Source: Plasmopara viticola
Taxonomy: Eukaryota; Oomycota; Peronosporomycetes; Peronosporales; Peronosporaceae
Direction of reading: 5' to 3'
DNA: 64,000 nt
Assembly (NCBI GenBank): GCA_001695595.3
Contig: MBPM02000011.1
Location: 1,116,001-1,180,000 of the forward strand
This document shows positions 24,146 through 36,554 of the stretch, piece by piece. The position numbers and the translations under genes were made by a program. The notes beneath the pieces are model-generated. The model searched no databases and was not told where the DNA came from. It was given only the letters and a program-made list of their open reading frames with translations. The first letter of the stretch is position 1. Each line of letters begins with the position of its first letter.

Positions 24146-26785
24146 ATGGCACTATGGGGTACGCTACGCCACCGTATGGGCGGCTCTGTGCCTACGGATT
24201 CGAGCGAATTTGTTGATAATTTCTACAATGCGACACCCCAGGATCCGCGCTGGGAACTGAGCTCAATCCAAAAGCAAACAGAGGACTTCGTTGCCGCGCA
24301 GCTGGCCGATCAGCGCCGCGGTATTGCGCTCATTACGTCTGGTGCTACAATCGTGCCGATGGACTCAGAAAATGATACATTTGTCGACGTGGTGTCGCAC
24401 GTACACGAGCAGCGAGGTCCGGCTTGTGCCGAGTATTTACTGCAACTGGGCTACGCAGTTATCTTTGTTCAACGGGAAGACTCCATGCGGCCCTTTACGC
24501 GTCACTTTCAGAAATTTATACAGAAGGGAGTTTTTATGGACATGTTTCGCATCGAGGACAATGGACTTGTGCTCTCTGGCATGGATTTGTCGCAGCAGCT
24601 GCAGCTACAAAACATTACGCAGCTCTACAAGGAGTGCAGCACCCGTGTGCTCTATCTAAGCTTCACGTCAGTACAGCAATATCTGATGCTAACACGGATC
24701 ACTGCAAAGGCTATGGAAGTGGCGAAGGACCGAGGCATTGTCGTGCTCGCTGCCACGCTCATGGACTTTTACGTGCCCGTAGATCCTTCTTTCGCCACGA
24801 CAAGAGTTGCGAGTCCCGACGGAACAGACATCCCTCACATATCTTCGCGCTCTCCTTTACCAAGGCCCACCAAAACCAAGCACATTAAAAAGCTTGCTAA
24901 GAAAATCGCTAAGAAAAAAAAAGATGAGTTTTCCGTCAACTTTGTACGTGTCCCTAATATTATTCGCAAGATTCGCACGGACTGGTGCCCAAATGCCTTT
25001 TTGGTCACAATTAAACATGAACTTGCGAGTGGTGAGGAGATCGAATTGGCTCACGCTGATTTGGATAAATGGGGCGTCGATGTGATCGCTGGCAATTACC
25101 ACCCGCGCGAGATTTTGCTCATAACCGAGCAGGAAGAAGCCATCGTGACTTGCCCGGACGATGAAGATATCAACGATGCGTTTGCATCGGCTCTTGCGGA
25201 CATGCACCGCAGCTTTCGACGCAAACGGGAAATTCTAGCGCGTGGGAAACAGCTCCTGCTGCTGTCCGCCAAGTTTTCCATGCTTAAGGAAAAAGACGTG
25301 ATAAATGAAGACGCTGATGGCAATAAAAATGTTCAGTTTGGACTCGGTGTCAAAATTCGAGCCGATCGGAGAGCACCAAATGCCATTGCGCCCGTGTACG
25401 AACTCAAGCATATTTTTCAAAACAAATGCCGTTGCGCTCGAGCACACATTTGGGAAGGTGTGGTCGAACATCCAGCTAGCGAGCCAACGCGCGACGTCGT
25501 AGTGGCCTTCAGTCCGGCGGGTAATCCAGAAACGATTCGTGACGTATGGGGAGATTTTTGGTCAGGGTGGGCTGAAGATGAGTTGCGCGAGTTTAAAACG
25601 GAGATGAAGGGCATTTCAATCTCGTCAGCGATCAATCTTGTGACTTCATCAGTTTCGGGTGATTATGAGCCTGCTTCTCAGCTTCTTAGATTCATGTGGA
25701 GTAAAATTGGACATGCCTGGTCCGACGGTGAGAAGACGCGTGTTCGCCAAAGTATTCAAAACATGATGGCTGTGGCTTTGGATCGTGGCTTTACAGAACC
25801 TGAAGGCATCTCAATCTTGGAGAAGCTTATGCGTAAGCCCCGTATTCAGCGCTTCGACTCGCTCGTGCTAGATGAACCGACAGCAGTGCCAGTGCACGCA
25901 CACAGACACACTCGACGCCCTCGGCGGGACAGTGACACGGACAGCAATGACTCTGAGGAAATTAACCCTGTGCGACTAAGCAAAGCTCGTATCGTTCGTG
26001 TGCATCGCGCTATCAACAATTACATGCAGGATATGATTCAGGATGGACTGCTAGATGCTATCTTGAAGTATGTGGAGCAGAGTATTCCTGTGCACGTCAC
26101 TGGCTATAGTATGGGAGGCATGTTGGGACAGCTCTTCATGTTATACTTGGGCGATTACGCCCGCATGAATGCCTTGGACGCGAGCAAGATCAATTTTGTT
26201 GGCTTTGGCTCTCCTCGAGTGGGTGACATTGGCTTTGCCGCTCGACTGCGCGTGCTCTTCGACCCGCAACAATTGCTGATTGTAATGCACCCATCAGACG
26301 CTGTACACGCATTCCCTCCTACGGCTGAGGGCTACGTGGATGCTTGTATCAAGATCTTTCTACGCGAAAATGGAGCAGGGACTGGTCGACGAACACCGGG
26401 GCACTTTTCACTGCTTCCCGTTACAAGGTCCATCGATCGAGCATTCGAGCTCGCACGTGCGCACGACCAAGAAAACCAAGCTTGTTCCTTTTGTCATAGC
26501 AAAGCTCACCTCACAGCTCAGCATCGGTGCCGATTTTGCATCGAACGGGGCTCTCATCGCGGGGCTGATTGTCCGAATCGCAAGAAGCCCTGCTTGTTGT
26601 GTGGCAGCTCAAGTCACTGTACAGGTGAGCACAAGTGCCACGTATGCCAACAGTACGGACACCGAGGACGTGAGTGTCATGCGCAGCGCGATGTGGGCTT
26701 TGCTGAGTTGCTCACGTACTTTCGTTATCACCACTTTCTTTACTACAACGCCAACCTCAAGACATCAGTCGAGTTCACATCGTAA
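24146..26785 (+). CDS. PPCS-like domain + class-3 lipase + CCHC zinc knuckles, fused
   Basis: One uninterrupted 879-residue frame from ATG to TAA. Residues about 1-365 resemble phosphopantothenoylcysteine synthetase (CoA pathway): TSGATIVP (64-71), AEYLLQLGYAVIF (95-107), AATLMDFYVPVD (202-213), GVDVIAGNYHPRE (310-322). Residues about 445-760 are a class-3 lipase: VVVAFSPAGNP (451-461), nucleophile elbow GYSMGG (Ser655), GFGSPRVGD (686-694), Asp718 and His753 as likely triad partners. Residues 780-844 hold paired CCHC-type knuckles in two repeated units. An acidic/basic low-complexity stretch (about 575-610) lies in the lipase domain before the elbow. The PPCS part deviates at positions usually conserved: TSGGT is TSGAT, and the DNFS-type Asn segment reads DVVSH. 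It may be catalytically weak. Two separate genes or a missed intron cannot be excluded without transcripts, but the absence of stops across the join supports one protein. Confidence 0.82.
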   Translation: MALWGTLRHRMGGSVPTDSSEFVDNFYNATPQDPRWELSSIQKQTEDFVAAQLADQRRGIALITSGATIVPMDSENDTFVDVVSHVHEQRGPACAEYLLQLGYAVIFVQREDSMRPFTRHFQKFIQKGVFMDMFRIEDNGLVLSGMDLSQQLQLQNITQLYKECSTRVLYLSFTSVQQYLMLTRITAKAMEVAKDRGIVVLAATLMDFYVPVDPSFATTRVASPDGTDIPHISSRSPLPRPTKTKHIKKLAKKIAKKKKDEFSVNFVRVPNIIRKIRTDWCPNAFLVTIKHELASGEEIELAHADLDKWGVDVIAGNYHPREILLITEQEEAIVTCPDDEDINDAFASALADMHRSFRRKREILARGKQLLLLSAKFSMLKEKDVINEDADGNKNVQFGLGVKIRADRRAPNAIAPVYELKHIFQNKCRCARAHIWEGVVEHPASEPTRDVVVAFSPAGNPETIRDVWGDFWSGWAEDELREFKTEMKGISISSAINLVTSSVSGDYEPASQLLRFMWSKIGHAWSDGEKTRVRQSIQNMMAVALDRGFTEPEGISILEKLMRKPRIQRFDSLVLDEPTAVPVHAHRHTRRPRRDSDTDSNDSEEINPVRLSKARIVRVHRAINNYMQDMIQDGLLDAILKYVEQSIPVHVTGYSMGGMLGQLFMLYLGDYARMNALDASKINFVGFGSPRVGDIGFAARLRVLFDPQQLLIVMHPSDAVHAFPPTAEGYVDACIKIFLRENGAGTGRRTPGHFSLLPVTRSIDRAFELARAHDQENQACSFCHSKAHLTAQHRCRFCIERGSHRGADCPNRKKPCLLCGSSSHCTGEHKCHVCQQYGHRGRECHAQRDVGFAELLTYFRYHHFLYYNANLKTSVEFTS

Positions 26786-26787
26786 GA

Positions 26788-28078
26788 TTATCTTGTAAAT
26801 GCCGCTGAAGTCTTGAACGCCACACTCTTTAAGTACAGTCTTAACGAATTACTTGTCGAAGGTGGGTAAATAGACCAGAGTGCTATTTTGTGGTCCTTGG
26901 AGCAAGATGTGAGCAGTGTGCTATCGGCGCTGAAGTCGAGCCCAAATACACTCTCAGTATGATATTTTAGCACGGCGAGTGGCTTCAGTTTTCGCAGATG
27001 GAATATACGAACACGATGGTCCCAGCCAGCGGTGGCCACAATGCGCTGGTCCTCACGAATACACACGCAGCTAAACCCACCACGGGTGCAGGAGAAGAAA
27101 GACCGAGAGCTGAGCGTGTATGAAGCAACGTCGAAATTAGTTGTATACAATTCTGTGCCCGAGGACCCGCAGATAGCAGACCGTCCATCCCGTGTAACGT
27201 CAATTGCGAGCACTACGTTCACAAAATACAAAAACAACAAGTGAAGCAAAAGTGGTTAACCTTCGACTGAATACAGCAACGTACACGCATTTGAGTCCTG
27301 AGGAACGATAGTCTCGCAAGCCACTTTTCCACCCGACCGCAAGTCCAGGAGAGCTAATTGCCCTCCTTCAAAGCCAGCCGCAATATACGTCTGCGTGTAC
27401 CCGCCAGCGCCATCTTCAGATCGTGCAACGCTAGTGTCAAAAAGTGAAAGCGACATGCACATACTTCGCTTGGTTGGAGCGTCTGGGACGGTAATTGTCA
27501 ATGCGGGCGACGACTGTCGAATATCAAAGACGAGGAGCTATTTGATCACAACGTCAAAACTAGGCGTATGCCAACTATATATGTCTTGTATGATAATTAC
27601 TTGCCTTGTTGTCTACGCTACTGGGGCACACGATCAAGCTTGCGGACTCCGATACGCTATCGCCGGACCAGCGCAGCGTTGCGAACTTTGTAAACGAGTA
27701 CGACCCACAGTAGAGCTTGGTTACTGGATCGGCTAGAGCATTAAACGTCTGTGTATCCCACACCTTCACAAATCCATCACGACCTTGCGTGGCAAATTTG
27801 GGCTCCAGTGCAGCAATTCCTTGTAGTGAGGCAGTGTGTAATACACCAGCTTTGGAATGAGCCGCAGAGTTTGCTGCCAATTCTCGACGAGACTTGAGAT
27901 CCCAGATTTTAACATCTCCGTCTCCAGCGCAAGACACGATAGTAGAGGTGGATAGAAAACTTACGCCATTGACAGAAGCCCCATGGCCGCGCAAAATACC
28001 GAGCGGTTCTGGTGTCGCCTTTGAAGATGCGCCTTGCATATTTTCGTATTTGAGAAGGCTGCGGGCTGATTGGCTCAT
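26788..28078 (-). CDS. GNB1L: WD40 protein GNB1L / ASTRA-associated ASA1
   Basis: A WD40 beta-propeller protein. Members (ASA1 in yeast, GNB1L in animals) support assembly of PIKK-family kinases with the TTT/ASTRA machinery. Exons on the minus strand are 27605-28078, 27261-27537 and 26788-27212, giving 391 residues. The start is the ATG at 28078; the frame extends further upstream only through a TTG. Family marks are LRGHGASVNGVSFL near the N-terminus, SCAGDGDVKIWDLKSRRE, ATQGRDGFVKVWD and the C-terminal KDHKIALWSIYP. Intron 1 (27538-27604) has a GC donor (AAG/GCAAGT). Intron 2 (27213-27260) is only 48 bp. The residues after SIYP form an extension longer than I expect for the family. The stop lies 2 bp from that of the convergent lipase-fusion gene, so the 3' UTRs must overlap. 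Confidence 0.88.
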
Positions 28079-30639
28079 GGACAATCGAGTGGACTTTGCA
28101 AGAGCCAATGCCGATAATTATTTTTCTTGTGCGGCGAGTTATGTTTCTAAATGAACGAAATCGCACTAGCAACTAGCATATACATGATGGAAGCGAACGA
28201 CGTCCTGCAAGTGTCGACTATAATAATTAATAACTTAACGTGTCCCATGCGATGGTTGCTCAACAAGCATCTCTCTGGCGACTATTAGTTTGAAAAGGCT
28301 ATCTGTAAAAAGCGCTGCAATAGAGCTATAAACAGCTAATCCTTCTTCAGATAGAACTTTTGTGACGTGGTGACAGTCTGGATCCAAGTGTGAGGGTGCA
28401 TTGGATGCCTGACGGCAACAATGACCGTCAGCATCTTGGCGGGGCGAAATTAAACGTTAAAGAAAGCAATTATCCAATAGAGTCGTTGAAATTAGATTGA
28501 CTAGTGGTGTCAAGAAAGCATGTGCATCTAAGGATGTAAAAGCAAATAACCGATGCTAGAGACTGCTTTAAGCATAATCTTCGGGTCGAAGACAACGCCT
28601 GTTCAAGATGTCTTGATTTTGGCATAATGTCAAGCCAAGCCCCAAGAACGTGAGCTTTCAAGCGCGAGCGTAAACTCACCCCTAGCATACGCGTAGAGGT
28701 TGCAGCTTACATACAAAACGCTCGCTGCTTTCAAGAATGACCACAACGGCTCCCGAAAGTTTTGTGAAGATAAAACCGCGTTACTGCAAAAGACTTTATG
28801 GCAAGCGCCTCATCTCTGCTACGTGCTTCATTCAAAAGCAAACTCGCTCTCGACAGTCTGGGAGCGCAGAAGAAGGTCGTTTTTTCTTCGATTATGTGCG
28901 GTAAGAGTAGCATTAATTTATGCGCAACTGAATGTTCGCATTTTAGTTTGTTCTAAAAGTCTCGTCTTGAGGTGCCGAGGCTTTTTGGGACGATTTCGGA
29001 CCTCTGATGCCCTTGAAGAAGATATGAAATCATTCGGCCATAGTCAATACTTGAACATGGTTATGCATTTAAGGCACTTGTGTGGGGTGTCAAATCGTAG
29101 GCCCGCTTTTTTCTTGACACCTCTTTTTAGTACTTCGACCAATGTTTGAATTTTGAGCTGTAAAGCCTTAAAGATTTACTTAATCCCAGACATGTTATCT
29201 GACTGAATTGTGGTCAAGACAAAGTCGAGAGAATTTTCATGCCACCCTTGTCCTCAAGCTTTTTCCAACGCCGAGGGCCTCAAAGTGAGGGCTAAGACTA
29301 AGCGAATTGCAACCGTAAGGGTATGCTGGAGCAATAACTCCTTCCGAATGAATCGGTGCTCATACATACGACGCAAGGAGTGGCTTCTAGAAAGTCCTAC
29401 TCGCGCGAAGAAGGTAAGCGCAATTTTTAGTGACATGGCCTGCACTGGCAAATTAAGCCCAAATACATGAAGTATGAATTTATTGTCGATTTGAAGCTAA
29501 TGAAACACTTTTCGACATGATCGGAAACCAGCCTGTAGTCTACTTTTAAGCCATGCAATCGTATTCTGAGTAGCGCGAGTGTACTAGACGGTGTAACGAC
29601 CTCTGGCAAATGGAATAGCCAATCGATTCTGACCCGAGTACCAAAAATGTACATTAAAGATGTAAGCCAAACGAGCTTGGAAAGCGCTTGACGTTTGCCT
29701 TCCAAAAAGGACAATCTCGCTTAGATAGAGATTTCTTCTGTGAGGATTTCTTTTTTTTGGTACATGAATGAGATGACCGATTTGATTTAAAGACGAATAA
29801 GGTACCAACGAGATTGATACCGATACAGAGAAGTAACAAATTGCACTTCTTACACAGTACAAAACTACATATTTCGTTCAGTAAAGCTACGTTTTGCTGG
29901 ATCTAAAGTCAGCTGGCTTGCTTCTTGCGAGCTTGAATTATGTAGATACAGTAACCAGTGAAAAAAAATCTCGATTGATATCCAGCAACAGTCGAATGGA
30001 CGCCTACGCATCTCAGTGCGAGAAATCCTGACTGCGTTCGGAGTTGCTTTGCTTCGTAGTAAGAACCAAGCTCGATCGGCTGCTCAAAGCGCACGTCTTT
30101 ACCAATAGGCAGCTCCTTAGCCTTATGACCAATAATGTGGTGGCTGTGAATTAGTTAGTCGCCGCATAGTCATTTGCACTTGACTAATCAGCAATGCCGA
30201 GCTGTTTCAAAGAGGAGCTAAGGATATCTTAGAACTCACTTCACACTCGACGTTATGAAAAAGTGTTACTTGACAACTCTCTTATAATTGGGTCAGCATC
30301 GTTGTCGGGATGTCGACGACGTACACCCAAACATGCTTTTTTGCGAATTCCAAATCAATTTTTTTTAGCATGCGGGGTTTTGTTGAACAATACAATATCA
30401 CCACAATTGAATATGTCATCCGCTTGCTAAACATTATTAACCGCAGTTAGAGGCCCATTATAACGATTTCTTTCAGTACCATCAGCATCCAGAGCTGCTT
30501 GTAAAATTAGGTAGCCTGATGAGAAAAATTTACTAAATATTGGGGCGAACGGTACCCTAAAAGACCTCAGACTGATTTCATGCTCAAGATTTTCTATAAT
30601 AGAGCCACACGTGCAACAAGGAGGCGGATATAATCGGCC

Positions 30640-30930
30640 AAAGCGTGGCTGGCTCCATGCCCTTGCCTTAGCAATTATCCCAGCTGTTGTGCATCTTCAA
30701 CCAGGGTCGCATGCCCAATATCAAATCATACTTGTTAACGTCAGGACAAAAAAGCTGTTCTGTCGAAGCACCAATTCTCACAATAACGTCTGTATTTTCT
30801 ACAGAAACGTCTTCAATTTAATTTTTAGCTGGTGGAGCTGAGATTCATTTATTTTGATGCTATCTAAAACGCGCCAGGCAATAATTTACCGAGGCACAAC
30901 ATTTTGCGACGCGCCAGAGTCCATTTAGAC
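30640..30930 (-). pseudogene. Decayed Ty3/gypsy retrotransposon protease
   Basis: On the minus strand, the retroviral-type aspartic protease motif reads MDSGASQNVV (30895-30924). Further downstream on that strand, at about 30670-30740, lies YDLILGMRPWLKMHN, matching the gypsy hallmark after the protease (DLILGMPWL). In-frame stops occur just before MDSGAS and shortly after the second motif, and the reading frame shifts between the two. The element is dead; its reverse transcriptase is not recognisable nearby. Confidence 0.75.
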
Positions 30931-33900
30931 CCAAAGCGAGTTTTTGTACCCTTTCATACTTGTGTGTACAACTGGTTGTCCACCGCTGCTATTTGTATTT
31001 TCTTAAATTGCCAAGTTCTCAGTGGCTAAATCCGCATGGTGTGTGTCCATCACACGAGACTTAAATCATTCTTAGAAGGGTGCTCAGCTCCTGCCGGCGA
31101 CCTGTCCTATTTTGAATCGGTGGGAGGGCCTCTCCCGATGGATCTACAAAGCTACTAAATAAGACGAAGATCATCTTCATCATTCCTCTTCGGGACAGAC
31201 GCGGACCATGTGACCTGATATAAGCGGTATATGTTGATTTTATCGCAGTGCTTAACTCCGTTAAAACTAGTCCCGACTCAACGGGCTCAAGGATACCACT
31301 ACACGGGATCCTTTACCACTCATTGCGAGCTTTTCGGATAAGCAAAGCTTTTTATCGCTACCACCTCCTTGAGAAGTGATCTCAATCGCCGATTTTATTA
31401 CCGATTCCTCCACTCAAAGGAGTCGACTTTGAGGCGGATCAACTCATAGGTCGTTGTCATCATATCTTATTCGGACAATGACGCCACAGTGATGATGGCT
31501 GCTAGCTCTGCTTGATCATTAGTATAGCCGTGGTGCTTACGTCTTTATTCCTTGTAGTCAAGAAAGCGTAAGCGCTGGCAAAATCTAAAATTTTCCCAAG
31601 GAGACCTATTTTTCAGCTGTGTCATTATCTGTTATCAAAACGAAGTACACTCCGACAGAGCTGTCACAAAAAAAGATTGCTCAGCTTGGCCAGACCCCCA
31701 AAACTGAAAGTACGAACGTACATGACCATCCGTGATCAACGCCACCTCAGGTAGCAGTTTATTGCGGAAGAGAAGATTTTATATTTATATTACCTTTGTA
31801 GGGGGGAAACCTCAAGCTTTACCGACCTACACCACATTAGGCACTGCCGCCGGTTGGTGCGGGGCGCCAAAACTTCAATTTTAGTCTCCGTAGACTCAAG
31901 CGCGCAAACTTTTGCTCCAGGGCATCCAGTTTTTATAAAAAAACAAGTTTATCTATACTTTAGAGTTGGCAACGAAAATTAAACAGATTCTAATCAACTG
32001 GCTAAAATAGCGGCTCTGGACTTTTTCAAGGTTTAAACAAACGCGGCCGCGAAATTTGAGGATATCTATAGCATGGGGTAATTTTTTGTCCTTGATATGA
32101 ACAAATATGACTGACTTCTGGGTATGCTATGGCTAGCCCTAGTCTTTGATCGATTAGCAGGGTAAAGTCATTGGCGTCAGTCGTGCAGATGTGCGCGACA
32201 AGGGTTTGATTTGTCATGCTTGCACGCCTGTTGTGCATACGGCCATTTTAAAACGAAGTGTAGCACGAGATCAATAGGGGATGTACTAAAGCTGTTGATA
32301 TTCTTCATTAAGGTAGGCCTATTGACTTCCAAAACATCTTCTTCAGCGGGCTTTAAGTTCTGCTAATAGCACTAGAAACCAGAGATAGCGCTTTATTGTG
32401 GGTATCGTAGACCCACGATTGGGTCGCACAAAGCCTCCAACTGCAAATTATAAATTTCTGCAAGTGTACAGCAGAGGTTTCCACGATACATTCAGTACCA
32501 AAGTTCCGCAGATGAATAAAAAGTTTACATCGCAAAGTTTAATAGCGAGAGGCATTCACTCGCCAGAACTGGCGAGTAGGATTGATCACGAAGGGCGCGA
32601 AACATAGCTCTGCCAGAAGGTATGGGGTTTGTATTATCTGGGTGTCACAAATCAATCGATGATTTTCAAAGAGACCTTATCTGCACGGCTAATCGACAAT
32701 TTAACTGCTTCTTTCGCCACGGTAGGCGCACTCAGATTGGAAGCTGTCAGGGTTACTGAAGCTTAAGAGCTTGAGCTACTCGACTCTCAAATAAATTTTA
32801 TTTGGAAGCATCTCAAGATAATGTTTTTAGCATACATATCTCTTTCTTGTCTTTCATCTTGGACAAGAATAGCCTGGATTAGCCATTATGGCAGCGTACG
32901 TTACGCTCAGGCACAAACAACTTGGAAAGTTTGAATGATCCGGTATATCCATTACTAAAATTACTCAGATGTCTTTCGTCTTTCGAATAGTCTAGTAAAG
33001 GAAGAAATTGATCGGGTGATAGGCGTGTTACAAGACAGTGACCAAAGCTACGAAAGCAGTGTGTGCTCATGGATAAATTCTTCGCTGGAAGGCAAAGTAT
33101 AGTATGCAGTGGGTGTTAATATCTCCGGACTCGTCGCCGAACGTTTGTACCTAAAAGCCAATGTAGAAATGGTAATTGCTTGATGCATATACTAAGCTAA
33201 GCGGTGAAATAGCACCTACATCAATCCTTTTTTTTAAGAAAAGATGTGATGCTTAATCAGATGCCTGAGTGCTTCGTTGTACGGTGTACAGTACAAGGTA
33301 GGTAGATACGATCAAATCTAAAGAAGCGAGTCAAACAATCTCGCAGGGCGATTCGTACGCCTAGATGCAATGGCTAGCAATGTCACTAGGTCTATCAAAC
33401 TCATCGATGAACTTTAGTCGTTTGGTACACATAAATTTGATTATTACAAGCTATCTCCCAGACATAGGCTGTCATTATACTCATCCATAGCTTTTTAAAT
33501 GAGAACTGGTTGGCATTGAAGACCCACTTGAATCTACAGATGCCACTTTTGAGTAGGAGCAATAGTCTTTACACCAACATTGACAACATGAGATTTGTGG
33601 CAGAGAGGACTAGTTACCTTGACTTGATGTTTGTCGTTTTTTGCGGGTGTTGAGGCTAGTGCTTGATGCACGCCTGACAACTCAATGTGTAAGTCTATGC
33701 AATTTCGTACCGGCCAAATAACGAGTTAATCTCTACAAGTAAAAGCCAGATCTGCCAAAGATAGAAGATGCAGCTCACACGCCGAATCCGTAATAGAGCA
33801 TACCAATGCCGGCGAATTTTTTTGGGCTCGCAGGCCTCATATTAGTCTTTGGCCTGCTACATTAGGTGAAAAGTCGTATATGCTTTCAGCTACTGATCCA

Positions 33901-36121
33901 GCTAGTATAAAGTGAAAACAAAATCGCAAGATTCTTGAATTACAATATTTGGACCAATGTCTTCTTTAATACAATGGCACCGAATCAGAGCCCGATATTT
34001 GTCGCTGTATGTATGAAGCTGCTGTAATTTAAAGAGTCTGTTTGTTGATGTCTTCAGCAGACAACCTACTGAAAGGTGACCAGACGAAAAGGTCAATCGT
34101 AAAGGGTGTGCGCTGCACAACGCTTGCGCAGAAGTAACAATTTCGGGAACCAATCAGAATTTTACGGCACTCGACAATGCGGTCCACGCATCTACGCGCC
34201 TATCTTCAATGTGAACGTCACTAACTTTCACTAGCTTTTAAAGCACAAATGCTTTTTAAATGCCAAAAAGGCTCTGAAAGCCACCTCCTCAAAAGTGCTG
34301 TTTACTCTACGGAAACATTTATTGACTTTGCAAAAGTCAGCTGAATCTAATCAATTGGCAGTGCACTGCATCCGCCCAGGAAAAAGAAAACTAGATTTGA
34401 CTTTAATTGGAAAGAAAACTCTAATGTTGTAACAATGTATTGCTAAATAGTAAAAACTTACTCTTAGTGAACATAAGCTGTTATTTACAATTGAAGCGAA
34501 ACATTGCTTCTTTGGACCTTTCACAGCCTTAAATAAGAACAGGATGATGTACGATATCGACGTTGCCACATTGATACCGACGCTTATAATATTTAAGTAA
34601 TATTCCATTCTCAGCATGCCGAGTCTCACTTAGTTTTAAGGTGTCCTTATTGCTTATTTTAAGCGTTGCTCTCATGATTGATCTTGCTAGTCTAAGCTTT
34701 GGCGAGCATAAATACCCATACGGCGGCAAGTAGTTCTCACAGCTACCACTTTGTAGGTCATAAAGCAGATGGGCCCGTGTTGCCAGGAATGAGCTGTAAG
34801 TGGGTGGTCGAAAGCAATTCTAAACGCAGCTTGGAAATATCGCACTGAGACACGCATCAATCCAACAAAATGCAAAGCCCATGAGCACATTACCATATGA
34901 CTCCATCTTAATCTTCAGACATCGTCTTTAAAGAGCTGCGGTCTGTCTGCAAAGTCCAAACTCGATAGCAAGCCTAAATGTGTTCATTTAACCGCGTAGT
35001 AATCAAGGTCGTGCTTTAAGTGGCGAAAGCGACCTCGTCCGGTGCTCCTTGAATATCATGGCTAGAGTCATTCCAAGCTAAGCTGGTAGGAAAGATAAGG
35101 CAATTGAATGGACGATATGGGCTTTATGTGCAGTGGCGCAAATTTCTTACTTTACGAGCCATTAAATCGGCTTCTGCGCGACGGTCGTGAGAACGATGCG
35201 ATCCAATCAGCAATAACAAGCTAATCCGTTCGAAAGCCGTTCTCTTATATTAGGCGTGACTCCAGAATCGTGCTTGGAGATTATGCATTTGGTCTTTGAC
35301 TTCACATAATGCCGAAGCCGAGACATCTCGTAGTGATTTGTCTCTGACCTTTAGTGAGCGAGTTGTACTATGGGCTCACGGACAAAATACTTTGTACAAA
35401 ATGGTTGAATTCTGGCTCCGTAATAGTCCGAAGGCTAACCCAATTCCATAAATGTTTCTCCGACTGAGCTGTAGTGGTGGCAGTACTGGGAAGTACGTGG
35501 GGGTAACGCTAGTCTTCACATATCTTGAAGAGCCGAGTGAATTTTTATAGGGTGCTAAATTAGCTTTTGTAAGGCCGTCCCTGAATAGTAATCTATTTTG
35601 AGCGAAATGGGAAGACACGATGAAGTCACGGCTTGGCGAAAAAAACTGTAATTTTAATCATCTTTCCAAGGCACAGACGCATTTGCACTTTCCAGCAGCC
35701 TCCAGAAGCCTTAGTTGCGGGCGCAACCTTAGCGACAGGCACGGTCTTCGATGAAGAGGCCAAATTGGTGCAGTGTCACCTACGGATGCCGAAGCAAATT
35801 TCTCAGCTCTGGATCGGTGCTCGTAAGATGCTTTAACTGACTGAAAGCCTCAATGCCCATTGCTATCACCAGACCGCCTTTTTAATTTTAAATTTAGATA
35901 AAAAGCATTCAACCCTCCCCTCAATATCATCGAAGACGCATCGAAGGGGAGTATACATAAAGCCGAGCTTTCGTGGAGAAACTAAACTTACTCCTAGAAG
36001 GAGCTTTAAAAGAGTGATGGCTCTTGGTGCACTATAGGCACCCCGGATTTGCATACTGAGTACATATTTAAGTCCGGACTTACATGCAAACAGCACGCGC
36101 ACCTGATCCCTCCTCAATCAA

Positions 36122-36300
36122 AGCCACTTTGATTGCTATGTCGATTCTAATATTCCAAAAGGGAAGATTGTCAGTGCGAACATCACGCCCCTATAATCAT
36201 CTACGACTAATGCCACTTTAACTGCCATGTCGATCCTGATAGCCCGATAGGGGATATTGTGAGTGGACAAAATGTGCTTATTCACCGTGGTCGTACACTA
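36122..36300 (+). repeat. Tandem duplication, 89-bp period
   Basis: GCCACTTTGATTGCTATGTC at 36123 is repeated as GCCACTTTAACTGCCATGTC at 36212, and the downstream sequence remains alignable (GAT.CTGATA..CC.., GGG.A.ATTGT.AGTG). It lies in non-coding repeat DNA, possibly a retrotransposon LTR. Confidence 0.65.
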
Positions 36301-36554
36301 TAAGCAGCTCAAGTTGTATAAGAGGTTATGCATATTTGTGCACACACGCAAAGGCTTTTAACAAGTTGAAGGATTGCCAAATGTAGCGGCACTATTTGCA
36401 AGCCTGCCGGTGCCTTAGTACTGCTAGCTCTATTAATATGGAGTGTCGCTCGGTTCGGCAGAATACTCGGTGAACAACAGATTATCTTGGCCTTTGCTGA
36501 CTGATTGAGCAAAACGGCTGTGCCGGACACGGCCGACTGTGTCTCAATAATAGC

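Noticed and set aside
28079..28108. Longer N-terminus for GNB1L
   Set aside because: It would start at TTG; ATG at 28078 is the first real start codon.
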